This document shows positions 50,392 through 59,735 of a stretch of 64,000 nucleotides of DNA, in pieces. The position numbers and the translations under genes were made by a program. The stretch is from an uncultured Bacteroidales bacterium (GTDB taxonomy: Bacteria > Bacteroidota > Bacteroidia > Bacteroidales > UBA932), in assembly GCA_934700615.1 (NCBI GenBank), contig CAKUXR010000016.1, forward strand, positions 10,542-74,541, read 5' to 3'. Positions within the stretch are counted from its first letter, which is position 1, and each line of letters begins with the position of its first letter. The notes under the pieces are model-generated. The model was not told the origin of the DNA. It saw nothing but the letters and a program-made list of their open reading frames with translations, and searched no databases.

Positions 50392-50411
50392 ACTCTTATT
50401 CTGTTTAATCA

Positions 50412-53400
50412 TTAGAATGAAAGATTGAGACCGAATGTGTAAGTCTTGTTCAGAGGGTACATACGTCCGAGGTCGCTGTCAGGGTGCTCAGGGTCCACAA
50501 ACCTGACTTTTGTGAAGGTCAATGGATTGTAGGCATTGAAAAATACTCTGAGGTTCAGGTCTTTTGCCCAGTTGATTGTAGGGAAGGTATAGCCGAGTTC
50601 GACACTCTTCAGACGGAGATACGCGGTGCTTACCCTGTTGAATGACGAATTCTCTGAAGGATAGTGTCCGGTATATCCATAATATCCTGATACCCAGTCA
50701 GTCTGAGGCGAATAAGGGTCGGCTGAAGGGTCTGACGGATGCCATCTGTCAAGGTACTGTTTCAATGTACCGCCACCATTTGAACCCCAAATCGAGTAGA
50801 GAGGCTCGCGATATGCCATTGAACCGAGAGCCGAGCCCTGGAAGAGGATGCTCAGGTCAATGCCTTTCCATCCGAAGTCGAATGCGAGAGAGTAGTTCAT
50901 CCAAGGAGTCTGGTCGAAAGCGTACGGATGCTCGTCAAGGTCATTGATCTCACCGTCACCATTCCAGTCTTCATATTTGTAGTCTCCAGGCAGAGTGCTG
51001 CTCTCATGATAGATTCCGTAAGACCAGATATCTTCCCAACTTGTGAACCTGCCGTTACCCGTGTATCCGAACTGTACGCCCTGATAGCGGTTGTTCATAT
51101 TGTCATGACGCCACTTGTCGTAAGAGTTTCCGTAACCGCCGTTCTCCACATATGTAAGATACTTCTGCCTGGTGACAGTTGCGATTCCAGTAATGCCATA
51201 AGTGAATTCGCCGATACGGTTCTTATGTGTGAGCTGAAGTTCGAGACCCATGTGGCTGTCACTGTTCACATTCTCCTTCGATGGAGATGCTCCCACGATT
51301 GTAGGCACGTCAGAACTTCTCTGACCGAAGAGACCTGTCCTTTTACGATGGAAGTAGTCGAATGACATGCCGAGCATACCGTTCCATGCTTCGAAATCCA
51401 CTCCGACATTGAAAGTCTTGGAGGTGTACCATGTGATGTTGGTATTAGGCAGCGGCTGGTTGTTCACGCCGAACCCAAATGAGCCGTTAAGCATGTAGCC
51501 AGGAGCATACTGGTTAAAGTAACCATTCTCCGCGTTACCTGATGAGGCAGGATAGATATAACCTGTAACCCACTCGTAGTTCAGGCCGCTGTCATCTCCC
51601 AGTTCACCGTAGCTGGCGCGGACTTTCAGCTGATTGATGAAGTTCAATGCTGCACAGTTCTTGAAGAATGGCTCCTGAGAAATGCGCCATCCGGCAGAAA
51701 CCGAAGGGAAGAATCCCCACTGATGTCCTCTGGCGAACTTTGAAGAACCGTCATAACGGAACTGGGCCTCGACCAGATACCTGTCATCGAAAGAGTAGTT
51801 CAATCTGCCGATAAGCGCCTCATATCCAAGCTCATAGAACTGGCCGGAAGAAGCATCCATACCGACCACCTGATTATCACTTGACAGTGCCGTGAAATAA
51901 GGAGAACCGAATGCCAGATCACCGTAGGCGAAGTAGTTGCTTCCGCGACGCTTCTGGACCTCCCAACCGAGTGTGGCTCCTACGTCGTGTTTGCCGGCAA
52001 ACTCCCTGTTATAATTGAGGAGAACCTGAGAAAGTGTCTGCCACTTGCTGTAGTTGTCTTTGCGTAGGTTGTTAGGTGAGCTCTCTGCAAAGAGTTTCTG
52101 CTCGTAATCTCCTGTAACCTTGTTCTGGGCATAGAGGTAATATTCCTTGCGGAAAGCCTCATTGTCATCCTGACGGTAGTCATAACTGAACATACCCTTG
52201 ATTTTCAATCCTTCAAGAGGCTTCCATGCTGTTCCGAAGTCATATTCGATGGATGGAGAGACAGTGATGTTCTTCTGTTCGTATGTCCTGTATCCGGAGA
52301 TGTCCGAAGTCATCATCGCAACGGTATTCTGCTCCAGATCAAGACCTTCGTAGTTGAGCATTGTGTTCTCAGGATCCGCATATGCAGGATAGAGCACGCC
52401 CTGTTTCCAGTAGTTTCGGATAATATTGACAGAACTTGTATATGGTGTATGTCTCTTGTCCTGAAGTCCGGAAATGTTCATGTTGAATTTAAGTCCCTTG
52501 ACGATTTCAGCTGTAAGGTTTGCCCTGAAATTATACTTGTTGTAGTTCAGGTCCCTTGACTTGAAGAAGCCTTCCTGATAAATGTATCCCATTGACACAT
52601 AATACTGAACTTTCTCAGAACCTCCGCTGATGCTGATGTCATGCTGGGTCTGGGGAGCCGTCTTGGCAATTATCAGGCTATTCCAGTCTGTCTCGCGTCT
52701 GGTGCCGTTTCTGAATGCCTCGAATGCATCTTCACCATAGACGATGTTGCCGCCGGTCATGGAATTCATTGACTTTTCATTGTAAATAGTCATCGCATCG
52801 AAAGCGTTCATAAGTTCAGGCATCTTGGAAGGTGTCTGGATTGTATATGAACCATTGTATGACACTTTGGACTTTCCGGCCTGTCCCTGCTTGGTGGAAA
52901 CGAGGATAACTCCATTCGCACCACGGACTCCGTAGATGGCGGCAGAAGCATCTTTCAATACAGATACATTCTCGATATCCTCAGGTGTAAGTCTCTGGAA
53001 ATCAGACACAGTACGAGGAACTCCATCAATGACGACAAGCGGTGAACCAAGGCCTCGGATATCCATATTGGCGCTGTAGGTTCCAGGCTCCGCACTGGTC
53101 TGCCATACTCGCACTCCCGGAACTCGTCCTGTAAGCATATTCTGAGGGTTCTCTGTCTTTGTCTTCATCAATTCACCGGAATTGATTCCGGCAACTGCAC
53201 CTGTCAATGATCCTCTTTTCTGAGTACCGTAGCCGACAACGACTACACTCTCGAGAAAGTTGGAATCATCAGTAAGCACAACATTGATGACAGAACGTCC
53301 GTTTACGTTCACTTCCTGCGTGGTCATTCCGATGCAGGAGAATTCCAGAATAGCATTTGAAGGAACCGAAACATTGTACTTTCCGTCAAGGTCGGTAGCG

Positions 53401-53564
53401 GCACCTACAGTCGCACCCTTCTGCATGACACTGGCTCCAATTACCGGGGCTCCAGATCCGTCCTTGACAGTTCCGGTTACCGAAATCGTATTCTGTGCGT
53501 ATGACAGCACTCCCGCCAGAAATAGGCATAGCGTTGTCAGAATTGTAGAAAATACGCTTTTCAT
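50412..53564 (-). CDS. SusC/RagA family TonB-dependent outer-membrane transporter
   Basis: SusC-like proteins import glycans through a TonB-gated 22-strand barrel. The 1050 residues comprise a signal peptide (LTTLCLFLAGVLSYAQ), a carboxypeptidase-like N-terminal extension (SVTGTVKDGSGAPVIGASV), a TonB box region (SVVVVGYGTQKRG), the plug domain (LTGRVPGVRVWQ, SPLVVIDGVPRT, VSVLKDASAAIYGVRGANG) and the barrel ending YTFGLNLSF. All hallmarks of the family are present. The start used places the signal peptide first. It is coupled to the SusD gene downstream. Predicted substrate is mannan-derived oligosaccharide from the neighbouring GH76 and GH92. Confidence 0.95.
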   Translation of the reverse strand: MKSVFSTILTTLCLFLAGVLSYAQNTISVTGTVKDGSGAPVIGASVMQKGATVGAATDLDGKYNVSVPSNAILEFSCIGMTTQEVNVNGRSVINVVLTDDSNFLESVVVVGYGTQKRGSLTGAVAGINSGELMKTKTENPQNMLTGRVPGVRVWQTSAEPGTYSANMDIRGLGSPLVVIDGVPRTVSDFQRLTPEDIENVSVLKDASAAIYGVRGANGVILVSTKQGQAGKSKVSYNGSYTIQTPSKMPELMNAFDAMTIYNEKSMNSMTGGNIVYGEDAFEAFRNGTRRETDWNSLIIAKTAPQTQHDISISGGSEKVQYYVSMGYIYQEGFFKSRDLNYNKYNFRANLTAEIVKGLKFNMNISGLQDKRHTPYTSSVNIIRNYWKQGVLYPAYADPENTMLNYEGLDLEQNTVAMMTSDISGYRTYEQKNITVSPSIEYDFGTAWKPLEGLKIKGMFSYDYRQDDNEAFRKEYYLYAQNKVTGDYEQKLFAESSPNNLRKDNYSKWQTLSQVLLNYNREFAGKHDVGATLGWEVQKRRGSNYFAYGDLAFGSPYFTALSSDNQVVGMDASSGQFYELGYEALIGRLNYSFDDRYLVEAQFRYDGSSKFARGHQWGFFPSVSAGWRISQEPFFKNCAALNFINQLKVRASYGELGDDSGLNYEWVTGYIYPASSGNAENGYFNQYAPGYMLNGSFGFGVNNQPLPNTNITWYTSKTFNVGVDFEAWNGMLGMSFDYFHRKRTGLFGQRSSDVPTIVGASPSKENVNSDSHMGLELQLTHKNRIGEFTYGITGIATVTRQKYLTYVENGGYGNSYDKWRHDNMNNRYQGVQFGYTGNGRFTSWEDIWSYGIYHESSTLPGDYKYEDWNGDGEINDLDEHPYAFDQTPWMNYSLAFDFGWKGIDLSILFQGSALGSMAYREPLYSIWGSNGGGTLKQYLDRWHPSDPSADPYSPQTDWVSGYYGYTGHYPSENSSFNRVSTAYLRLKSVELGYTFPTINWAKDLNLRVFFNAYNPLTFTKVRFVDPEHPDSDLGRMYPLNKTYTFGLNLSF

Positions 53565-53583
53565 ATTACTGTTTATTAAGTGG

Positions 53584-55032
53584 TTATTTTCCTTTGCCGA
53601 GCTGGTATTCCGCAAGTGTAGCATATTCGGCAGCCCTTGCGAATGTGAACATCAGATTGACATTGTTTTTACTCTTGTCAGAATTCCAGCCGGCCAGAAG
53701 GCTTACCGGAAGTGTATTGTTTTCCAGGAATTTGTCCCAGGCATAATCCAGACAGTCCTGATATGACTGCACACAGACAGCCGCTCCGCTGAAATATCCT
53801 GCAGCCGCTATGTATCCGCGAAGGAGCACATCATTGAACCAAGGATTATTTCCTGTCACGCTATAAGTATAGTGGTCAGGAACAGTCGCACCGAGTTTTG
53901 CGAAATACTTGAAACTTTTATCCGTAAGTTCCTTGGCATAAGCAAGATACGAATCTTTGGAGGTAGCTCCGTACAAGTCGGCCACTCCGGAAAGCATGGT
54001 TCCGCTGTTGTATGAGTATGCCGGTCCGACCATGTCATAAAGGGCAGTATTCTTGCGGTACTTTGCACCATTGACAGTCTCATACTCCGGCTGTCCGCCG
54101 CCAGTCTTGTATCCGCCCATGAAGTCATCATAAACTCCGTCGCTCCGGAGAAGGCAGCCTTTCTGCCACTCATAAATCTTGACAGCCATTTCGAGATACC
54201 AGTCTGCCTTCTTGGACGTCTTCTTGGCTCTGGTATTGTCGGCATTGATCACTCCATATGTGATTTCATCCGACTTGCCCTTGTAGATTTCATGAAGCCA
54301 GACCAGTGGAGTTATCATCGGACTGTTGCTGCATGCATGCTTGGTCACATATCCGGGACCCCAGGTAATGCCGCCGTTCTCTTTTCCGGAAGCGTCCAAT
54401 GTGCAGTCCCATCCGTCGAGCACATAGGCAGTAAGATATTCGGCACGCTCAAGATAGCCGGACTCTCCAGTGGCACGCCATGCATTGATCAGTTCACGGA
54501 TAATCCACATCTGGTCATCATAGACGTTTTCAATGCCTGCGACAGCTGCCGTACCCGGAGAAGATGCACGATGCACTCCATATGGAGACCATGTGGCAGT
54601 TCCGGTGTATGATGTAAGTTCGAATGTACCTTTATAATATTCAAGTCCCGCATAGAGTCTGGCCAGCAAAGACTTGAAGGTTTCGTACTTGCTGTCGTAA
54701 ACAGCACTGTTCCCGGCCTCCCTGAACGCCTTCATCGAATTCATCGCGGCTGTGACTGCCTCTATGGAAGAGGTGTATTCCCAGACGCTTACAAGATTGT
54801 CAGACGGCTTGGACGTAAACGGATTATAAGTCATACTGAGCGCAGTCGTACCATCTTTGGAATAATGCTTCGCGGCATTCTCTATAAGAATGACTGCCCT
54901 CTCGAGATTTCTCTCCGAGACCTTGGTCTCATCTTCTTTTTTTCCTCCTGTATCAGGTCTCTCAGGAGACTTGCTGCATGCTGAACAGCAAGTCACCATC
55001 AAGGCCATAAACACTACAATCAGTTTCTTCAT
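53584..55032 (-). CDS. GH76 family alpha-1,6-mannanase lipoprotein
   Basis: GH76 endo-alpha-1,6-mannanases cut the backbone of fungal or bacterial mannan. The 482-residue lipoprotein has a cysteine-rich lipobox (VTCCSAC). The catalytic aspartate pair is D172-D173 in ENVYDDQMWII, the family signature; YSYNSGTMLSGVADLY and WFNDVLLRGYIAA are further family marks of the (alpha/alpha)6 barrel. Length fits a single catalytic domain. In known loci the surface GH76 makes large fragments for SusCD and the periplasmic enzymes trim them; here the GH76 lies immediately upstream of susC, 19 bp away, which supports that division. Confidence 0.92.
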   Translation of the reverse strand: MKKLIVVFMALMVTCCSACSKSPERPDTGGKKEDETKVSERNLERAVILIENAAKHYSKDGTTALSMTYNPFTSKPSDNLVSVWEYTSSIEAVTAAMNSMKAFREAGNSAVYDSKYETFKSLLARLYAGLEYYKGTFELTSYTGTATWSPYGVHRASSPGTAAVAGIENVYDDQMWIIRELINAWRATGESGYLERAEYLTAYVLDGWDCTLDASGKENGGITWGPGYVTKHACSNSPMITPLVWLHEIYKGKSDEITYGVINADNTRAKKTSKKADWYLEMAVKIYEWQKGCLLRSDGVYDDFMGGYKTGGGQPEYETVNGAKYRKNTALYDMVGPAYSYNSGTMLSGVADLYGATSKDSYLAYAKELTDKSFKYFAKLGATVPDHYTYSVTGNNPWFNDVLLRGYIAAAGYFSGAAVCVQSYQDCLDYAWDKFLENNTLPVSLLAGWNSDKSKNNVNLMFTFARAAEYATLAEYQLGKGK

Positions 55033-55050
55033 ATAACAATAAACCCAGAA

Positions 55051-56895
55051 TTAGTCAAAATCGATTCCATACATGACAAGTTTCTGCTCACCACCCTGTC
55101 CAGGGACTTCTCCCTTATAGACTCCGATGGCAATTGTCACGTTCTGGCCATTGAATGCAGACAAATCATATTCGAATGTCGCATATTCATTTTCAGAGCC
55201 GGCGCCGCCTCTGTCGTGGATAAACTGCCAGCATCCGTTTCCGCCTTCTACGGCAGATGCCGAGGTCGCGTTGTTCTGGAAAGGAGCAAGGTGAATGACT
55301 TCACCATCATCCTTGATAGCCGTAACCTTGAAGGTTGTAGGCGTATCTCCACTGAAGTTTCTGGTAATGAACTTCATATGGTCATTGGCATCAGTAATCG
55401 AGAACTTTGAATAGAAATATGAACATGGTGTGTCATAGTTCTTGGCCACTCCGTCAGGAGTCTTGATCACAAAGCCCTCACCGGCAAATGGTTCGGTATC
55501 CTTGTTCACATAAGTGAATCCCCAGTTGGCAGCGATATGGTTCGTCCTGTTCCATACCTGATATCCAGGATGGTCTTTCTGTGCTCCTAAAGGAAGGCCA
55601 CGGAAAGATTTCTTCTCATTTGGAGAAAGCGACCGCACATTCTCGATGGTCATGTGCCATCCGGGAAGGCCTTCGATTTCTTCTCCCGGGATATATTCGT
55701 CGTTGTTTACCTGCTCTTTGGCGAATGTCATGTGACGGATAGGAAGCTGATGCCAGTAATCGCCTGTCTTTGCGCGATATACGCCGACGGCAAGAATAAC
55801 CTCTTTTCCTACATATTCGCTAAGGTCGAAAGCATATTCGGAATAGCTGTCACTTCCATGGGAGCGGTTTTCTCCCACCTTGACTGCGACAGGGTCGGCA
55901 GAATTCAGGTCAACCACCTGAACACCGAACTGGAACGGGTCGGAAGCCGAAGTATTGTGCGTACGCACATACAAGGTCATAATCTTATTGTCCTCAGTAA
56001 TAAGCTTCTTGCCGTAAGTGAAGGTATTGAAATGATCCAGGTCTGCAGGTTTCTTCCTGTCCTCGTCATCATTGATGATACGCAGACAGCAACCTTCGTT
56101 CTGATATTCATAATTACCTACATATGTGAGGGTTCCCATGAAAGCGCAGCTCCAGTCGACTCTTCCGCCGCCGTTGCCTTTTCCTCCGCGGTAATCATTG
56201 GTGTACCACCAGTCGGCATCCATAAGATCCGTCTTGGTGAGGCCAGGAAGAATTTCCCTGCCTCCGAGAGTAACGTCAGGAATCGAGCAGATACCATCGA
56301 CAAACATGTCTGTAGAAATTTCTTTGGTTACAGAGCCGTAATCCTGCTTGGAGATGGTAAGGGTATAACCTTTGAGAATAAGTTTTTCGAACTTGTAAAT
56401 ACCGTCGGAACCGGTTGTGATATCAGCTCCGTTACCAATACTTACCGTAGCGCCGGCAAGAGGAGCAGAACCGTTCTGCGCATCAAGCACTTTTCCGGTA
56501 ATGACCGCCGAAGCAAACTCCATGACCGGATTGAGCACGGCTTTGCCGTCTTCAAATGACGATGCCGAAAGAGTAATTCCCACCGAAGCATAGCCATCTT
56601 TCTCGAAAGTGACAAGACGAGACGTCATAGGAACGTCTGACAATTTAAAAGTTCCATCAGAGGACGTGGTAACTGTTGCTTCCACTTCTCTCTTTGCATT
56701 AGTCGTAAGCAATGTAACCTTTACATCTGCCAACCTTGCGGATTGTGCATCTGTCACATAACCTTCGACCGTGCCTTTTGCAAAATTCGCGTCAGAGCTG
56801 CTGTTGTTCTCTTCCTCACATGATGTGGAGGCGAGCGCAAAACCGCAGGTGACTGACAAGAGCGTAACAGCTCTCAAAATCTGATTTAGTTTCAT
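55051..56895 (-). CDS. surface lipoprotein with carboxypeptidase-like repeats (putative glycan-binding protein)
   Basis: First gene of the PUL. The 614-residue lipoprotein (lipobox near FALASTSC) has two carboxypeptidase-regulatory-like beta-sandwich domains (VEGYVTDAQSARLADVKVTLL and VITGKVLDAQNGSAPLAGATVSI), then two similar jelly-roll modules. The modules share YGKKLI/WGFTYV starts, a F-x-F-G/F-K-V core, Y-A-F-D-L-S-E-Y-V-G-K-E-V-I-L-A-V-G-V-Y-R and F-E-Y-D-L-S-A-F-N-G-Q-N-V-T-I-A-I-G-V-Y-K strands, and each ends in an x-M-x-x-x-F motif. That duplication suggests two carbohydrate-binding modules. Family not named; the role as a surface glycan-binding protein is inferred from position and form. 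Confidence 0.75.
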   Translation of the reverse strand: MKLNQILRAVTLLSVTCGFALASTSCEEENNSSSDANFAKGTVEGYVTDAQSARLADVKVTLLTTNAKREVEATVTTSSDGTFKLSDVPMTSRLVTFEKDGYASVGITLSASSFEDGKAVLNPVMEFASAVITGKVLDAQNGSAPLAGATVSIGNGADITTGSDGIYKFEKLILKGYTLTISKQDYGSVTKEISTDMFVDGICSIPDVTLGGREILPGLTKTDLMDADWWYTNDYRGGKGNGGGRVDWSCAFMGTLTYVGNYEYQNEGCCLRIINDDEDRKKPADLDHFNTFTYGKKLITEDNKIMTLYVRTHNTSASDPFQFGVQVVDLNSADPVAVKVGENRSHGSDSYSEYAFDLSEYVGKEVILAVGVYRAKTGDYWHQLPIRHMTFAKEQVNNDEYIPGEEIEGLPGWHMTIENVRSLSPNEKKSFRGLPLGAQKDHPGYQVWNRTNHIAANWGFTYVNKDTEPFAGEGFVIKTPDGVAKNYDTPCSYFYSKFSITDANDHMKFITRNFSGDTPTTFKVTAIKDDGEVIHLAPFQNNATSASAVEGGNGCWQFIHDRGGAGSENEYATFEYDLSAFNGQNVTIAIGVYKGEVPGQGGEQKLVMYGIDFD

Positions 56896-56957
56896 ACGGT
56901 TATCGATTTGTGTTTTAAAAACGATTTGCAAATTAAAGGGTCAATGATTAAGATTTC

Positions 56958-57001
56958 GGTTAAAAACGGGTTAAAACTTGAGAAAAATACATAATTTAAC
57001 C
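56958..57001. promoter_or_regulatory. candidate operator: three GGTTAAA sites between PUL and regulator
   Basis: GGTTAAAA lies at 56958-56965 and again at 56969-56976, 11 bp apart (one helical turn). The inverse TTTAACC lies at 56995-57001. The sites flank the regulator's own promoter boxes. Confidence 0.5.
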
Positions 57002-57010
57002 GTAAATTTG
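56977..57010 (+). promoter_or_regulatory. promoter of the Kelch-SARP regulator gene
   Basis: TAAATTTG at 57003-57010 is a consensus -7 box. CTTG at 56977-56980, 22 nt upstream, is a weak -33 box. The ATG is 18 nt downstream. Confidence 0.6.
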
Positions 57011-57027
57011 TACAAAAAACAGGACCT

Positions 57028-59577
57028 ATGGCCAAAAAAAGCATCGAAACCACATATATATTGTCGCTAATTGTCTTCCTCTTGACATTCTTTCCAGACA
57101 CGGCCATGGGGCAAGGATTACGCTTCAATGGCCTTGATCATCACATCGACGAAAGGACATCATACACCGTTTTCGGGAACAGGCATCCTGTCTTCACTGA
57201 CATTGTGGACATCAGTTTCAAAATGCAGCATTACAGCGATGCCGAACAAGGTGTCATCCTGAGAATGACAAACCGGAATGAGCCTGACGTACCGGCCATC
57301 ATACTTTTCTACGACGGAGCTACCGATTATCACAGATTCTATGTGAATATCGAAAAGAGACGCACCGCACTGACATTGACCTTTCCGAAAAAAGTAAGAG
57401 GAAAGGAGTCTGAATGGATGAATGTGGACATGCACCTGATGACTGACAGGGATTCGATAATGCTGGCGGTAGATAGGGACACGGCATATGCCGCCATTGA
57501 TTTTCTGCAGAAAAGGATGACTCCTGATATCGTATTCGGAAGAAGCAAGTATCTCATTGACCTTCCGTCATTTGCCATCAGAGACCTGCAGATTGGAGAC
57601 AGGTCGGAGGTGTTCAGTTTCCCGTTGGACGAACAGAGCGGAAACGTTGTCCACGGGACGAACAGCAGAATACGGGGACATGTCGACAACCCTGTCTGGT
57701 TGTCCGAGAATCAGCACAAATGGGTAAAATCCACCAAAATATACTCCAAAGAGTTCCTGTGCGCGGGATATGATGAGAATCTTCATGAGGTGAGAATATT
57801 CAGCAGGGATTCCTTATACAGATTCAACATGCACAATGGTGAATCTGTCGTAAGGCCCTTCAGAAACCGATGCCCGGTATCATTGACAATAGGCACCAAT
57901 TTCCTCGATGAGAGGACAGGGAGGATATACGCTTATGAGGTCAATTATGACAAGACATGGAAAGGGCCTGTCACGGTTGCATCTCTGGATACAGTTGCAT
58001 TGACATGGAAACCATTGTCGGAGGAACAGTTGCCGACACAGCTGCATCATCATGCCGAATGGGTCGATACGGTAGGCGGATACCTTTATATATATGGCGG
58101 ATTCGGTAACATGGAATACAACGGAAGTTTCTACCGCTATGACATTGACCATAACCATTGGGAGAAGTGTCCGGATCTGCAAGGTGCTGAGCCACTGTAT
58201 CCGAGGTACTTCTGCGCAATGGGCTACAGCCCGTTCGACAATTCGCTGTATATCTATGGCGGAATGGGAAATGAAAGCGGAATGCAGATTGTAGGGCGGG
58301 ATTATTTCTATGACTTGTACAAGGTCAATCCGACAGATTTCAGCGTCGAGAAAAAGTGGTCAACAAACTGGAATGAAGAGGCCAACACCGTGGCTGCCAG
58401 GAACATGGTGATTTGCGAAGAAGACAGTTTTTACGCGTTATGCTACCCTGAGAGCGTAACGGAATCCCAATTGCAGCTATACAGATTCTCCATGAAAGAC
58501 GGGTCGCGGGTAAAATTGGGCAACACCATACCTATATTCTCTGACAAGATAACGACCAATGCCAACTTGTACTATGACGCCTCGATAGAAAAGATGATTG
58601 CATTGGTCGAAGAGTCCACTGACGATGTCAGTTCCTCAGTATCAATATATTGGATCAATTATCCGCCTAAGGAGCCGATAGTGGAATCCACTCCTCTGAT
58701 AGAGGCAGACACTACCACATGGATAAGGTTGGCCATTATTGCCGGCATGATAGTCTGCATAGGACTGGCACTTTACTGGAGACGGCTGTACCGCAGGAGC
58801 AGGAACAAGGGCATCTCTTTCTATGACAAGCACAGCAGCAAAATCCAGCCGATCAAGGAGAGGCCGAACTGCATTTTCCTGTTCGGAAGCACTCAAATCA
58901 TCAGTTCTACCGGAGAAGACATTTCCGGAATGCTGACAATACGCCTTAAGGAGATGCTGCTTCTCATATTGCAGCATACGGCATCAGGAGGAATCAGTTC
59001 AAGACGGCTGAGCAGTCTGATCTGGCCGGACAAGGATGAAGACAAATCCAAAAATGTGAGAGGTGTCACCCTCAACAATCTGCGTAAAGTTCTTTCGTGT
59101 CTGGATGGTGTCAGCCTTGTTTTCCAAGACGGCAAATATATCATAACATGTTCAGAACCGGCTTTCTGTGACTACCTTACTTGCATTCGTCTGTTCGAAA
59201 GCTACAAGCCCGGGAATGATCTGGTCCTGTCCATTCTTTCCAGAGGAAAATTCCTGATGGACGACGGAAACATTCTTTTCGACAGAATGAAAGACGAAAT
59301 CGAGGAAAAGGTCGTGGCCGCAATGCTGGCCGAAGCGGAATGGAGGTTCCAGAATGAGGATTGGGCAAACACGATACTCTGCGCAGACATCATGTTCAGA
59401 ATAGATCCCCTCAATGAAAATGCATTGAGCTACGCAGTGAGGGCCTTCAAGATGTCAGGCAACATTGAAGAAGCGAAGGTAAGGTACAACAACTTCATCA
59501 CCCAGTACAAGAAAGACTATGACGAGGATTACCCGTCAAGTTTTCAGGACATATCGGATACTGAACCAAACGGGTAA
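57028..59577 (+). CDS. LamG/Kelch-TM-SARP hybrid transcriptional regulator of the mannan locus
   Basis: An 849-residue one-component regulator, divergent from the PUL. Signal peptide (LSLIVFLLTFFPDTAMG); a LamG-like jelly roll (about residues 30-225: LRFNGLDHHIDE, FSFPLDEQSGNVVHG); a Kelch-type beta-propeller (YLYIYGGFGNMEYNGSFYRYD near 352, SLYIYGGMGNESG near 407); a membrane helix (WIRLAIIAGMIVCIGLALYW near 565-584); then a cytoplasmic winged-helix domain of the OmpR/SARP type (about 612-715, with ISSRRLSSLIWPDKDEDKSK and RGVTLNNLRKVLSCLDG); and a BTAD-like helical repeat (RFQNEDWANTILCADIMFRID). A periplasmic propeller wired to a SARP output is not one of the well-studied PUL regulator types (SusR, HTCS, ECF-sigma). 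Confidence 0.85.
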   Translation: MAKKSIETTYILSLIVFLLTFFPDTAMGQGLRFNGLDHHIDERTSYTVFGNRHPVFTDIVDISFKMQHYSDAEQGVILRMTNRNEPDVPAIILFYDGATDYHRFYVNIEKRRTALTLTFPKKVRGKESEWMNVDMHLMTDRDSIMLAVDRDTAYAAIDFLQKRMTPDIVFGRSKYLIDLPSFAIRDLQIGDRSEVFSFPLDEQSGNVVHGTNSRIRGHVDNPVWLSENQHKWVKSTKIYSKEFLCAGYDENLHEVRIFSRDSLYRFNMHNGESVVRPFRNRCPVSLTIGTNFLDERTGRIYAYEVNYDKTWKGPVTVASLDTVALTWKPLSEEQLPTQLHHHAEWVDTVGGYLYIYGGFGNMEYNGSFYRYDIDHNHWEKCPDLQGAEPLYPRYFCAMGYSPFDNSLYIYGGMGNESGMQIVGRDYFYDLYKVNPTDFSVEKKWSTNWNEEANTVAARNMVICEEDSFYALCYPESVTESQLQLYRFSMKDGSRVKLGNTIPIFSDKITTNANLYYDASIEKMIALVEESTDDVSSSVSIYWINYPPKEPIVESTPLIEADTTTWIRLAIIAGMIVCIGLALYWRRLYRRSRNKGISFYDKHSSKIQPIKERPNCIFLFGSTQIISSTGEDISGMLTIRLKEMLLLILQHTASGGISSRRLSSLIWPDKDEDKSKNVRGVTLNNLRKVLSCLDGVSLVFQDGKYIITCSEPAFCDYLTCIRLFESYKPGNDLVLSILSRGKFLMDDGNILFDRMKDEIEEKVVAAMLAEAEWRFQNEDWANTILCADIMFRIDPLNENALSYAVRAFKMSGNIEEAKVRYNNFITQYKKDYDEDYPSSFQDISDTEPNG

Positions 59578-59589
59578 GCCAAACATTTT

Positions 59590-59632
59590 TTTGCGTATTT
59601 CCCGGCCAGCGCCAAATTGGAAAATACGCAAA
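59590..59632 (+). terminator. inverted repeat ending the regulator gene and covering the next promoter's -33 box
   Basis: TTTGCGTATTTCC (59590-59602) pairs with GGAAAATACGCAAA (59619-59632) with one bulged base. It lies 13 bp after the regulator stop. Its right arm covers the -33 region of the decarboxylase promoter, so it could be a terminator, an operator or both. Confidence 0.5.
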
Positions 59633-59647
59633 TTTGCTGTATATTTG
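59616..59647 (+). promoter_or_regulatory. Bacteroidota-type promoter of the decarboxylase operon
   Basis: ATTG at 59616-59619, a 20-nt spacer and TATATTTG at 59640-59647. The leader to the ATG at 59736 is about 80 nt. Confidence 0.7.
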
Positions 59648-59735
59648 TGAGTTAAACTTTTTTGTCGCTTTCAGAGCGAAAGCATGAAAGAGCAGAACAA
59701 AACTTTGAGTATAACTTAATAAATATACATTACAA

